From: Chersky-299 sp963749535
GTDB taxonomy: Bacteria; Actinomycetota; Thermoleophilia; RBG-16-64-13
Direction: 5' to 3'
Assembly: GCA_963749535.1 (NCBI GenBank)
Contig: CAVVNF010000024.1
Span: 1-18,962 of the forward strand
DNA length: 18,962 nucleotides
Shown here piece by piece: positions 8,018 through 16,550 of the stretch; within the stretch, counting starts at the first letter, position 1, and each line of letters opens with the position of its first letter. Below the pieces are notes generated by a model, which was not told the DNA's origin, did no database searches, and saw only the letters and a program-made list of their open reading frames with translations. A program made the position numbers and the translations under genes.

Positions 8018-8224
8018 TCAAGCGAAGGCCTCCGCTCCATGGCGGTCGCAGATGAGTTCCCCTCCGGTCGCCACGCAGTCGGGGCTGGTTTCGTGGAGGA
8101 TGATGACCATGCTCTCCGCGGGAAGAGCGAAGGCTTTCGAAGCCGCGGCTGTTATGTCCCGGGCCAGCTTGCGCTTTTTGGCAAGGTCGGCGATTTTCGG
8201 ACCTTCGATGGTGATGACCGGCAT
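8018..8224 (-). CDS. 4-oxalocrotonate tautomerase-family protein, DmpI-like
   Basis: 68 residues, intact. The start is ATG at 8224 behind GGAAAGGAGTCGCTC. Open reading extends upstream to 8293, but this start puts the catalytic proline at residue 2 (MPVITIEGPKI), which becomes the N-terminal base Pro1 after Met removal. KRKLARDITAAASKAF forms the helix, and MVIILHETSP with TGGELICDR completes the beta-alpha-beta fold. The motif order matches DmpI-type tautomerases, slightly longer than classic 62-residue 4-OT. The family tautomerises 2-hydroxymuconate-like enols, but the true substrate is unknown and no aromatic-degradation genes are nearby. Confidence 0.85.
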   Translation of the reverse strand: MPVITIEGPKIADLAKKRKLARDITAAASKAFALPAESMVIILHETSPDCVATGGELICDRHGAEAFA

Positions 8225-8381
8225 GAGCGACTCCTTTCCGCGGATGTTCCCGCCGCCATTGTACGACCGGCTGGCGATTCGGTCCTCGGGCAAGAGCTTC
8301 TCAATTCTGCTCTTCCGGGCGAGAGGCTCGGCGTCAACTCTCCCTCACTCGTCGGTCGCCACGGTCTTGGGATGTTCCTGT

Positions 8382-8800
8382 CTACCGCACGACGACGACC
8401 GGACAAGGGGCATGATGGACTACCTGCTGGGTCACCGAGCCCAGCAGCAGATTGGCGAACCCGCCACGACCGCGGCTGCCGACCACGATCATGTCCGCCT
8501 GTTCGGCTTCTTTGAGTAGAACAGCGGCTGGCTGACCTTCGACCGCCTTGCCTTCGCAAGTGCCCAGCGGTGGAGCTCTGCCGCTCGGGCAACCGCCGCC
8601 TCCGCGATGCTTCTCGCATTCTCGGCCAAGCCCTCGAACGACTCCGCTGGATAGGCGCCCATCGGGGTCCACCACCATAGGGGTCTCCCAGGCACAGACG
8701 ATGAGCAGGTGCGCCCCCGCAGGGCGGCCTCCTCGGCGGCGAAAGCCAGAGCGGCTTCCCCATGTTCGGAGCCGTCGACACCGACCACGATGGTTTGCAT
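8382..8800 (-). pseudogene. Universal stress protein (UspA family), three frameshifts
   Basis: About 140 residues when joined. ATG at 8800 follows GAGGT. It begins QTIVVGVDGSEHGEAALAFA and EEAALRG. A shift gives AHLLIVCAWETPMVV. A shift back gives MGAYPAESFEGLAENARSIA and VARAAELHRWALAKA. A third shift gives VEGQPAAVLLKEAEQADMIV. It ends VGSRGRGGFANLLLGSVTQQ and HHAPCPVVVVR. The ATP-binding signature G-2X-G-9X-G-S/T is seen as GSRG...LLLGSV, so it is the nucleotide-binding class. These cytosolic dimers help survival in stress or stasis. It is followed on the same strand by the tautomerase. Confidence 0.88.
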
Positions 8801-8854
8801 CAAGACCTCGATTCTTTGAGCATTCCTGTCGAGAGATTTACTCCGCCTGGGTAG

Positions 8855-9764
8855 CTAACCGACGCCCGAGTCTAGCCTGTCGGTCTCGGCTCCTTCCACC
8901 GGTTCGGCGCCGCCTTCGGCGGCCATCTCGTCGGACTCTTCCTGCAGGTCCTGGGCCTCCGCCGCCTCGGCCATGCCCATCATCATGAGCCCCAGGCCCT
9001 CGCCAGCCAGCTCCTCACTCTCGTCAGCCTCCTGCCGGGAGGTGGCGAATTTGACCTCACCCTCGGCCACTTCGGCCTCGCCCAGCTCGGCCACGGCGGT
9101 GCTGGTTTCGGCGAGCGCCCTGGCCAGAGCCCCGGTGGCGCCTGCTCGTAGGATCACGGCCTCGGCCAGTTGCTTGAGCTGCTCGCTTCTAGCGTCCAAG
9201 AACCCCACGATCGCTGACGTGCCGAGGCTCTCGACTACCCCGGTTACCGCCCCTAGCTGCCCAGCGATGCCGGCAAGGGTCAGGCCGATATCTAGGTCTT
9301 CGTCGCTCAGAGCAGCCGCGGCGAGACTTTGCGCCGCGATGTCTTGCGAGGCTGCGAGCACTTTCGTACCCTCTAGCACATCCTTGGCTCCAGCTTGGGC
9401 CACGACCCGGCTGAGCTTGGCCACCGCCTCGGCGGCGGCCATGGCGTCGACCCCTTGGATCATGTCCTTCCAGCTTTTGGCGGCGACGGTGCGGCCGCCC
9501 TCGCTGAGCGCCTTAGCCATCTCCGTGCGCTCCAGGCGCTCCGCAGCCTCGGCCGCAGCTTGAGCGGCGGCTTCGGCCTTGGCCTTCCTGGGGCTCGGGG
9601 TGGCTTTGGCCGCGGCGGCCGTGGTTGCTGCTCCCCTGGGCTTGCGCGTGGTGGGTGCCGCCCGCTTTGGTTGAGCGCTTCCCTTCGCTTCCGGGGCTTT
9701 GCTGTCTGGGTGAGGCTTTCCCGCCTGCCTTTGCGGCCTTGGTCGCTTGATCCTCCTCAGCCAC
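8855..9764 (-). pseudogene. Ala-rich protein with Lys/Pro/Ala H1-like N-terminal tail
   Basis: The best start is GTG at 9764 (MAEEDQATKAAKAGGKAS) behind an AGGAG six to seven bases away. It needs a one-base shift near 9715 to join the long frame. An alternative uninterrupted start is ATG at 9817, with a strange Arg/Trp-rich N-terminus. The first 70 residues are Lys/Pro/Ala repeats (KRAAPTTRKPRGAATTAAAA). The rest is Ala/Glu-rich helix, for example EAAAQAAAEAAERLERTEMA, DAMAAAEAVAKLSRVVAQAG and DIAAQSLAAAALSDEDLDIG, ending in an acidic tail. The tail suggests DNA or polyanion binding like bacterial H1-type proteins. A phasin-like granule role is an alternative. No family recognised. Confidence 0.65.
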
Positions 9765-10031
9765 CTTTGGCTCCTCTCCTTGGCGCTAGCCTCTCTCACC
9801 GGAGTGGTTTCATCCACCTCTTTGGGGCGCTACGGTATTGGAGCTTCTACCCGGTTGCGGTACCCAGTAAGCTCGGAGAGCTGCAATCCCCTGCGAAGGC
9901 CGCTCAGAAAAGGGTCGGCCGGCAAGCCGATATATCATGCCCCCTGTTTCGCGTGAAAGACCACAACTTGCACCTGGCCACCGCCGACCCCCGGCTGCCG
10001 AACACTTCTTGTTCGAGACCGTCTAGCAAAC

Positions 10032-10444
10032 TCATCGAACCCTTGCGACTAGGTAGACGTACCGAAGTGGCTCGCTTCCGGTGTTGAAGACGTCGTGCTC
10101 CGTGTCGGGTGGGCAATACGCGACGACATAGGGTGTGAGATTCAGGGTGGTTCCATCGGCCATTCGCATCTCGCCCCTGCCGGAAAACACCACGAGTGCT
10201 TCCTCGTTGTTGCCGGTGCTGTGCGTGCCCACGTTCTCCGAAGGCAGCAGAACGATCGAGCCCGATTGCATCGTCACCGTTTCTGGCGGCCCGCCCAATA
10301 CAGCCACACTCTCGGTTGCCGAGGGATTGATCTGGATCAGTTTCGCCCGAGGAGCAGGCGTCCGCTGCCGCGCGAGGGCGGGGGGTGCCGGCACGGCTGC
10401 GACGGAGAGGCCGCACGGCGCCTGTTCCTGTCGCCGCTGCTCAT
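10032..10444 (-). pseudogene. Cupin-domain protein, N-terminus frameshifted
   Basis: The cupin core is in one frame: QINPSATESVAVLGGPPETV, MQSGSIVLLPSENVGTHSTG, NNEEALVVFSGRGEMRMADG, LTPYVVAYCPPDTEHDVFNT and GSEPLRYVYLVARV. The two cupin motifs are recognisable. The first metal motif has H-S-T instead of H-x-H, with Glu in NNEEALVVF and the second-motif His in DTEHDVFN. Metal binding may be altered. ATG at 10444 follows AGGAGG with six bases and is the best start, but lies in another frame. The long frame instead starts GTG at 10451, inside the ribosome site. No partner enzyme is evident. Confidence 0.75.
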
Positions 10445-11224
10445 CTCGCACCTCCTAGGTCTGTCCAACAAGGGGGGGAAAGCCTGCCACGAACCGAGCT
10501 GCCAAAGGCACGCGACGTGTGGGCAGCCGAACCAGACCGGATGCCTCCGCCCATGCGGTGCGCGCCATCTGGACATGGCCAGCATCACCCCCCCTAGGGT
10601 TACAGCGCACAGTATGGCCCCGCCCAGCATGGGGGTGCAATTCCCCGCGTGAAAATCGAAAAAGGGCTGTAACTTATCACTTACAGGGCGCCCACGAAAG
10701 CCAAAGACAACGCCCGGAGGTCCACCCGCACAGTGTGGGTTCCAGCCTTTTGCCCTATGGCGTGTCACGCGGAGCGAGGTCATCATCCGCTAGGGCACCG
10801 GCTATCCCGGCAACCCGGTACGTTCGGTGGCACTACATCGATGCTGAGGTCGAGGCCGTCCCGGTCTCGCCGGACACCACATACCGACGGGTCGACTGCG
10901 CAGAAGACATCTCGCCTGCATTCCTGGTGGGCGCCAGCTCCGGCCACCTGGCAAGCCGAAGCCTCCCGGGGGGCGCAGGAGGGACTTCGGCTCAGAGGGG
11001 CAACGGCAGACGCAAGGAGGGAAGAGACTGCACGTTACTTGTCGAGATTCGTGGCTTGGGATCAAGGACCTGTACCGATGGGGTTAAAGCTCGGTATCAG
11101 TCTGGTAACGGTTCTGTCTCGATGAGGGAGGCGCGCAAATGAAGCATTGCCGCCGCGAAATCTCATGCGGAACTCAGGGCTCTGGTAACAGAATCGAGGC
11201 CGCGGCCACACACACGCCCAAGAC
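10445..11224. other. Long region with no convincing gene
   Basis: Several long open frames cross this region on both strands, but none has a good ribosome site or recognisable motif. A short hydrophobic stretch on the minus strand near 10580-10640 (MLGGAILCAVTLGGVMLAM) could be a membrane segment of a small protein but lacks a leader. A CTGTAA/TTACAG hairpin lies at 10667-10686. Confidence 0.4.
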
Positions 11225-11365
11225 ATGCGGCCGGCCGTGCGGTGGGAGTACACTGGCCTCGTGTTCAGAGATGCCGTGACTCTCCAGGAGGGCCGGCTGG
11301 ATTTACGGGGCGTCATGGCGCACCACTTGTCCTCCTCCCAGAAGCAGCAGCTCCGGGTGGACTGA
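11225..11365 (+). CDS. Small hypothetical ORF overlapping the cysteine-cluster gene
   Basis: 46 residues from ATG at 11225, including RPAVRWEYTGLVFRDAVTLQ, ending HHLSSSQKQQLRVD. Its TGA overlaps the next ATG as TGATG, the usual mark of translational coupling. No ribosome site precedes the ATG, and upstream coding may be hidden by indels, so this may be the 3' end of a longer gene. No family recognised. Confidence 0.4.
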   Translation: MRPAVRWEYTGLVFRDAVTLQEGRLDLRGVMAHHLSSSQKQQLRVD

Positions 11366-11685
11366 TGGCTCAGTGCGCCCGCTGCGGCCTGTGCTGTCAG
11401 CTCATCGGCTGGAACCCAGAAACCGGGCAACGCAGCTGGCAGGAGGTCGAAATCCTGGCGCTTCAGGGGCACCCAGACGCCATGTTCATGGTGGCCCACT
11501 GGCGCTACTGCTGGGGAACAGGCTACTACTGGTGCGACTGCTTCGACTTCCAGACTCATCTCTGCACGGTGTACGAGCAGAGGCCCAGGTCTGTTCTGGC
11601 TATCCCTATTATGGAGGCGACGCCCTACCGCGCGAGGTGCACGACGGGCTGCGCCTACGCCCAAGCAGCGCCACCCCCGGTTTGA
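11365..11685 (+). pseudogene. YkgJ-like cysteine-cluster protein, compensating indel pair
   Basis: About 106 residues beginning MAQCARCGLCCQLIGWNPET. Family members carry cysteine clusters thought to bind zinc or iron-sulfur. Clusters visible are CARCGLCC, WCDCFDFQTHLCTVYEQRP and RCTTGCAYA. Between about 11588 and 11620 the main frame reads SVLAIPIMEAT, but the neighbouring frame reads QVCSGYPYYGGDA, exactly the expected cysteine motif. A one-base loss and a one-base gain about 30 bases apart therefore hide one conserved Cys. ATG at 11365 is chosen because it overlaps the previous stop and starts at the conserved region. Confidence 0.8.
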
Positions 11686-11722
11686 CTCCGGGCGGCCCTA
11701 GCGCACAAACTGCACGCGGCTG

Positions 11723-12013
11723 CTAGCTCCCGCGCACCCGCCGGCGTCTCGTTACCCGACGTCGGTTGAACATGCCGATGGTCGCGAGCGCGATCACCAC
11801 GATGATGAGGATCCGCAGCCCCAGCGCCAGCGAGCTGTGCCAGATCCAGAGCGAACCGACCCAGGGCAGAAAGATGATCCAGAGTATGACTTCCGCCACG
11901 ATGGGGATGGTGGCGATCCAGTGCTGGATATGTCCCAAGGTGCTGGGCGTGAAAATCCACAGTACGGCGAAGGCGATCCAGAGAGCCGGAACGGGGAAGC
12001 CGAGAAAGAACAT
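11723..12013 (-). CDS. Small integral membrane protein, three predicted helices
   Basis: 96 residues, intact. ATG at 12013 follows GGAGG with five bases. Hydrophobic segments are at about 2-20 (FFLGFPVPALWIAFAVLWIF), 33-50 (WIATIPIVAEVILWIIFLPW) and 61-80 (LALGLRILIIVVIALATIGM), followed by a strongly basic tail RRRVTRRRRVRGS that should stay cytoplasmic by the positive-inside rule. Trp-rich. I do not recognise the family. It stands alone, convergent with the cysteine-cluster gene. Confidence 0.75.
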   Translation of the reverse strand: MFFLGFPVPALWIAFAVLWIFTPSTLGHIQHWIATIPIVAEVILWIIFLPWVGSLWIWHSSLALGLRILIIVVIALATIGMFNRRRVTRRRRVRGS

Positions 12014-12351
12014 ACGTTCCTCCAGACTGGCCGGACGGTTTGGGGCTGACTTGACCCCATCGTACCCTTCGCATCGTGGCCCTGCAATTGTTCACTGCTT
12101 GCAGCGCGTACCCCTCCTGGGGCACAAAACGGAAAGCTGCGTGCGGCAAGGCCATCCTCGCAAGGCTGTGCAGAGTTCCCCTCGATGGATTTCCTCGCCT
12201 TACAGAACCCTTATGGGTGCCAGGGTAGACTCCCCACTGCGGTTACCCCCCGCAGTGCGAGCTTGGCCCCGCCCCGCGACATCCCTCCCCGGGGTGGGGC
12301 TCCCCCCCTCGTCCTTGGACCCTGAAGCCCTGGCTTCCGTCTGAGTCCAGC
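12014..12351. other. No gene seen; perfect 8-bp hairpin
   Basis: CACTGCGG at 12235-12242 pairs with CCGCAGTG at 12250-12257 around a 7-base loop. There is no T tract on either side, so a terminator role is uncertain. It lies about 95 bases past the stop of the small basic gene on the minus strand. Nothing else recognised. Confidence 0.35.
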
Positions 12352-12452
12352 TCACCGGAACAGTCCCCGCATCAGGGTGCGGCCCAGGAGCTTGCCCACC
12401 CGGCGCCTTGCGATGCCGCACGTTGACCGCCTGTGCTCATCCGCAGTCTCAT
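12352..12452 (-). pseudogene. Small basic protein, copy B (ends GKLLGRTLMRGLFR)
   Basis: ATG at 12452 overlaps the preceding stop as ATGA. It begins MRLRMSTGGQR. After a one-base shift near 12416 it continues GIARRRVGKLLGRTLMRGLF and R, then TGA at 12352-12354. The last 14 residues equal those of the copy at 14056-14230, while many codons differ only at the third base, so the protein is under selection. This copy lacks the MARRKG N-terminal half, so it is shorter, truncated or hidden by indels. Very basic; function unknown. Confidence 0.5.
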
Positions 12453-12532
12453 CTGTCCGGGTCCACTTTTCGGAGCGCCTGGACGGGCCCCGCCAAAACC
12501 CCAGAGGCGGTGAGGAACCCGCCCTTGCCCAC
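12449..12532 (-). CDS. Possible tail of a small hypothetical gene before copy B
   Basis: The minus-strand frame reads VGKGGFLTASGVLAGPVQAL and then RKVDPDR, with its TGA overlapping the copy B ATG. The upstream part (LLRRL and before) extends to about 12560 without a clear start. GTG at 12532 is only a boundary guess. It would be cotranslated with copy B. Family unknown. Confidence 0.3.
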   Translation of the reverse strand: MGKGGFLTASGVLAGPVQALRKVDPDR

Positions 12533-12627
12533 CAGCCGTCTCAGGAGCGGGTTAGAGCTTTCAAACGACGGGGGACGCTCAAGCTAGGTGCCGGGGACTC
12601 CTGGCCCGCGAAAGAAGGAGGGGCGCC

Positions 12628-13444
12628 ATGTCGGAGAGAAAGCTCGGGAAGAAGATGGCGATCGGGGGAGGCGCGCATCTTGCGCGCTGGGGCTCTTGGC
12701 TCTCACCGTCGCCGGCTGCGGCTCCGGCTCCACCCAGGCCGGAGCCCAAGGAACCGTGGTCACCACCACTCCCGCGTCATCTGAAGATCAGAACCCACTC
12801 TTTAACACCATCACCGTCTCCGGCACGGGCACGGTGAACACGCTTCCGGACGAGGCGGTCATCCAGATAGAGGTCGACAGCAGCGCCGCCACCGCGAGCG
12901 CGGCTCTCGATGAGAACTCCAAGGAGACCCAGAAGGTCCTGGCTCGCCTCAAAGCCGACGGGGTGCCGGACTCGGCCATAGAGACCACCAACGTGGCCGT
13001 CTACCCGAACGACTCCTACAGTCCGAAGACCGGCAAGAGACGGTCACCGGTTACCAGGCCACCAACTCGGTGAACGTCACCTTGACGGATTTCACGCTCA
13101 TCGGACCGGTATTTGCCGCCGCGGCCGAAGCCGGGGCCAATAACCTCTCGGGTCCTACCTGGCAGCTCTCCGAAAACAGCCAAGCCGAGGCCCAGGCGCT
13201 GACCATAGCTGCCGCCAATGCCCGCGCCAAGGCCGAGGCGCTGGCGGCCAGCCAGGGAGTGACGGTGGGAGACGTGCTTACCATCAACGAAACCTCCACT
13301 TCCCCCATTCTGCCCATCTATGGCGCGGGCGCCGTCTCCAGGGCCGCCACCCCTTCGGTTACGCCCCCTCCGGTCAGCCCGCAGAACGTAGAGGTCACCG
13401 CCAGCGTGTCTATCACCTATCAGTTGAAGCACTCGGGCGGCTAA
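12628..13444 (+). pseudogene. SIMPL-domain (DUF541) lipoprotein, two frameshifts
   Basis: About 272 residues. ATG at 12628 follows AAGGAGG. A lost base near 12675 splits the signal sequence. The other frame gives ALGLLALTVAGCGSGS with lipobox VAGC, so it should be an exported lipoprotein. The SIMPL domain follows: NTITVSGTGTVNTLPDEAVI, KETQKVLARLKADGVPDSAI and TTNVAVYPNDSYSPKTGK. One lost G at about 13040 then moves it to TVTGYQATNSVNVTLTDFTL, NARAKAEALAASQGVTVGDV and VEVTASVSITYQLKHSGG. SIMPL/YggE-type proteins are linked to envelope stress, but the mechanism is unclear. The PH-like gene lies 184 bases downstream. Confidence 0.88.
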
Positions 13445-13628
13445 GGACAGCGGGCGGAAAGACGGGCTGCTGCAAGAACGCTCACTCCTAGTCCGAGGAT
13501 GTGGAACAACCTATCAGGACGTGAACATGGCGATGGGGAATATGGCTCGGGTTGATAGCTAATCAGGGACAAGGGTAACCTCAGTCCAAGCCAATTCACC
13601 GTACCGCTGGAGCAATGAGGAGGTTGTC

Positions 13629-13991
13629 ATGACGGCAATCGAAATCGAAGGCGACAAGCTCGTGGTAACTGTGGAGGGAGCGGATAAGCTCTGGGCGCTG
13701 AGATCCAGGCTGGAAATCCCCGGAGCCCACGTGAGAGCAGCCCGAATCGATCCAGCCTTCGTTTCCCACGAGCGCTACCAGGGTCTCAAGATTGCCGGAG
13801 CCAGGGTGCCGGGCGTGATTACCGCCGGGAGCTTTCGCCAGGAGGGGGACACCGTCTTTTGGGACGTGCACGATTCTGAGAAGGCGATCATCATCGAGCT
13901 TGCTGACGAGCGCTACGCCCGCTTGGTGGTGGAGGTCGAGGCCCCTTCGGCGACGGTCGGTCTAATCACCCGAGCGCTGCGCGCCCGCTGA
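13629..13991 (+). CDS. PH-like conserved hypothetical protein
   Basis: 120 residues, intact. ATG at 13629 follows GAGGAGG. Key segments are LWALRSRLEIPGAHVRAARI, KIAGARVPGVITAGSFRQEG, DTVFWDVHDSEKAIIIELAD and ERYARLVVEVEAPSATVGLI. This order (helix with 'IP..HV', 'PG.ITAG.F', 'FWDVHDPEKA' and 'RLVVEV..P') is a recurring bacterial hypothetical family that looks like a small beta-sandwich ending in a helix, similar to PH-like folds. It is soluble with no signal. Function is not known. It follows the SIMPL gene on the same strand. Confidence 0.75.
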   Translation: MTAIEIEGDKLVVTVEGADKLWALRSRLEIPGAHVRAARIDPAFVSHERYQGLKIAGARVPGVITAGSFRQEGDTVFWDVHDSEKAIIIELADERYARLVVEVEAPSATVGLITRALRAR

Positions 13992-14055
13992 ACGGCGCTA
14001 CCGAAACGAAGCGAAGCGAGCCCCAAGTGGCTCACGCGCACCTGACTAGTTGAAA

Positions 14056-14230
14056 CTATCGAAACAGTCCTCGCATGAGAGTGCGACCGAGCAAGCTTGC
14101 CAACTCCCCGGCTGGCGATCCGGCGTGAGACACGGCCGGTCCGTACCGCTTGCACGTCGTCCAGGATACGGGCGGAGCGGTAGAGGGATCTGCGGACCTT
14201 GGGGATGGTGAGACCTTTTCTGCGGGCCAT
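14056..14230 (-). pseudogene. Small basic protein, copy A (MARRKG...MRGLFR), one insertion
   Basis: About 57 residues. ATG at 14230 follows AGGAG with eight bases. It reads MARRKGLTIPKVRRSLYRSA, RILDDVQAVRTGRVSRRIAS, then after one extra base near 14096 LLGRTLMRGLFR and TAG at 14056-14058. About a third of residues are Arg or Lys, with no membrane segment, suggesting a nucleic-acid or polyanion partner. The C-terminal 14 residues repeat in copy B, 1.7 kb away, with mostly synonymous base changes. It converges with the PH-like gene. Family name unknown. Confidence 0.6.
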
Positions 14231-14494
14231 CTTGGTATCTCCTGTCCTCGTGGACAAACGCGTTTCCGTGCGTATCGAGGTTTCGATCATAGATCAACCG
14301 ATCGACAGAATGGTCGAGCATGAGAGTCTTTGAGGAGCCGATGAACAGCCCGCAGTACCCACATGAGGGCATCACGGAGCTGATGCTTCTACGTCCTGGC
14401 TCCAGCGCGAACTAGATCTATCCGCACGGCCCGTCCCAAGTCTATAGCCACCGTATACTTCTGGACGTTTACTTGGGAGCGGGAGCCGGTAACA

Positions 14495-16286
14495 ATGGTC
14501 GCGCCACACATCGAAGTCCATGCACGCGAACTGCTGGCTCAGATGTCGCCAGCAGAGAGACTGCGCCTGCTCGCCGGAGACCAAGACCTCTATAGGGACA
14601 TGCTCGGCGCGGCGCGTGACGGCTACAAGCCGCCGCTTTACTCGGCCGCCGACCTTCCCCGTCTGGGTCTTGGCGGACTTCATTTCGTCGATGGTCCCCG
14701 CGGCGTCGCTCGCGGTACCTCCACCTGCTTTCCCGTGGCCATGGCCAGAGCCGCCAGCTTCGACTACTCACTGGAGGAACGCGTAGGTGGAGCCATCGGA
14801 CGGGAGGCGCGCGCCCATGGCGCCAACGTCTGCCTGGCCCCCTGCCTCAATCTGCTGCGCCATCCCGGCTGGGGACGGGCGCAGGAGACCTACGGCGAGA
14901 ACTCCGAGCACATTGGCGAGATGGGCGCGGCCTTCGTCCGCGGTCTGCAGAGACATGTCATGGGTTGCGCCAAGCACTTCGCCTGTAACAGCATCGAGAA
15001 CTCGCGGTTCAGGGTGGATGTGAAGGTGAACCAGGAAGTGCTGGGCGCAGCTACCTGCCTCACTTCAAGCGGGTGGTCGATGAGGGAGTGGCCAGCGTCA
15101 TGTCGCGCCTACAACTCGCTCAATGGCGAATGGTGCGGGCAGAACCACTGGTTGCTCACGTCGATACTCAAGGAACGCTGGGGATTCGACGGGTTCGTCG
15201 TCAGCGACTGGGTCTTCGGCATCCGCGATGGTGTCAAGGCCCTCAACGCCGGCCTGGACCTCGAGATGCCCAGTCGGCTCTTCATCGACGACCGGGTGAC
15301 AAAGGCCCTGAGACACGGACTCGTCGCCCAGGCGCGGGTCGATGACGCTGCTCTGCGCCTGGTCCGCCAGCAACTCCGCTTCGCCCGAGTCGGGGACGGG
15401 GAGTACGGCGCGGAGGTCATCGGCTGCGACCGAGCACCGGGCGCTCGCCCGAGAGGCGGCCATAAAAGGTATCGTGCTCCTGCGAAACGAAACGGTCGAG
15501 GGAAGACCTGTTCTGCCACTCAACTTGAGCGGCCTGCGACGATTGGCCGTGATCGGCCGTCTGGCCGCTGTCCCCGATACCGGTGACCACGGCTCGAGCA
15601 ACGTGACGGCCCCGTATGTGGTGACTCCGCTCGAGGGTTTATGCGCTGCCCTTGAGCCGCTTGGCGTGGAAGTGGTCTATGACGACGGCTCGCAACCGGA
15701 GCGGGCATGCGCACTCGCTGCTGGCGCCGACAGCGCGATCGTCGTCGCTGGCTATGACTACCGGGACGAGGGCGAGTACATGGGCGAGTTCCCTCCCCCC
15801 GGCTTCAAGAAGCTCCTTCCTCGCCCGCCCCTCAGGCTGATCCCGAAAGCCCTCCTCGCCGCTGCGCGGCTTCGCCACCGAAGGGACGGAGTCTTCGGCG
15901 GCGGGGATCGTAGGTGCCTCACGCTTCATGACGACGAGGAGGCGCTCATCCAATCGGTCGCGGCCGCCAACCACCGCACCATCGTCGTGCTCGTCTGCGG
16001 CTCGGCTGTTCTCATGGAGCGATGGCGACACTTGGTGCCGGGGATCCTCATCTTATGGTATCCGGGCATGGAGGGTGGCCACGCGCTCACCGACATCATC
16101 CTCGGCCGAAAGAAGCCGGCCGGCCGCCTGCCCTTCGCCATCCCGACGAGCGCCGACCACCTGCCGCCTTTCGATCCGGATGCCTCAGTCGTCGAATACG
16201 GTGAGCTCCACGGGCAGGCGCTCCTCGACCATTTGGGAGTGCCGGCCGCCTACCCGTACCGCTTCGGGCTGACCTACGAGAGCTAA
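14495..16286 (+). pseudogene. Glycoside hydrolase family 3 (beta-glucosidase type), frameshifted
   Basis: About 597 residues with the two classic GH3 domains. The N-terminal barrel shows GGLHFVDGPRGVARGTSTCF, RAQETYGENSEHIGEMGAAF and HVMGCAKHFACNSIENSRFR. The nucleophile Asp is in GFDGFVVSDW. Between about 15048 and 15105 the right sequence (YLPHFKRVVDEGVASVMS) is in another frame, a compensating indel pair. A shift near 15425 leads into the C-terminal domain: EHRALAREAAIKGIVLLRNE, VTAPYVVTPLEGLCAALEPL, ILWYPGMEGGHALTDIILGR and YPYRFGLTYES. No signal peptide, so probably cytoplasmic. It ends without a fibronectin domain. It hydrolyses terminal beta-linked sugars; the exact substrate is unknown. 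Confidence 0.87.
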
Positions 16287-16550
16287 TCCGGGCTGGGCCA
16301 GCGCCGGGCGGTACCCCCCACACTATGGCTCGGTAGTGATTGCGTGGTGGTGGTCTCTTGGACAGGCCGTGGAACCAGGGCGCCGTCTAGTTACCTATGG
16401 ACGCCGCGGGCCGACGCCCCTGAAGGGTGCCCGTCCTAAACCACGGGAGCAGGTGCGAAACGGGCAGACCCCCATCCGAACTTGGTGGCCACCGAAAAAG
16501 ACGACGCCTACAATGGGATTGCGAGGCAAACAGCATCCAAAGGGGGTCCA

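Noticed and set aside
9395..10087. Long plus-strand open frame opposite the Ala-rich gene
   Set aside because: It is the complement of GC-rich Ala codons, has no ribosome site and gives a Leu/Gly/Arg-rich nonsense protein.
10519..11142. 207-residue plus-strand open frame
   Set aside because: No ribosome site, no domain pattern, Arg/Ser-rich low-order composition typical of chance reading in GC-rich DNA.
11062..11664. 200-residue minus-strand open frame over the cysteine-cluster gene
   Set aside because: Lies antisense to a gene with clear cysteine motifs; its own sequence shows no motif.
12588..12784. Reading the SIMPL gene from upstream of 12628
   Set aside because: ATG at 12628 has the AAGGAGG site; the upstream reading is only the frame that contains the lipobox after a one-base shift.
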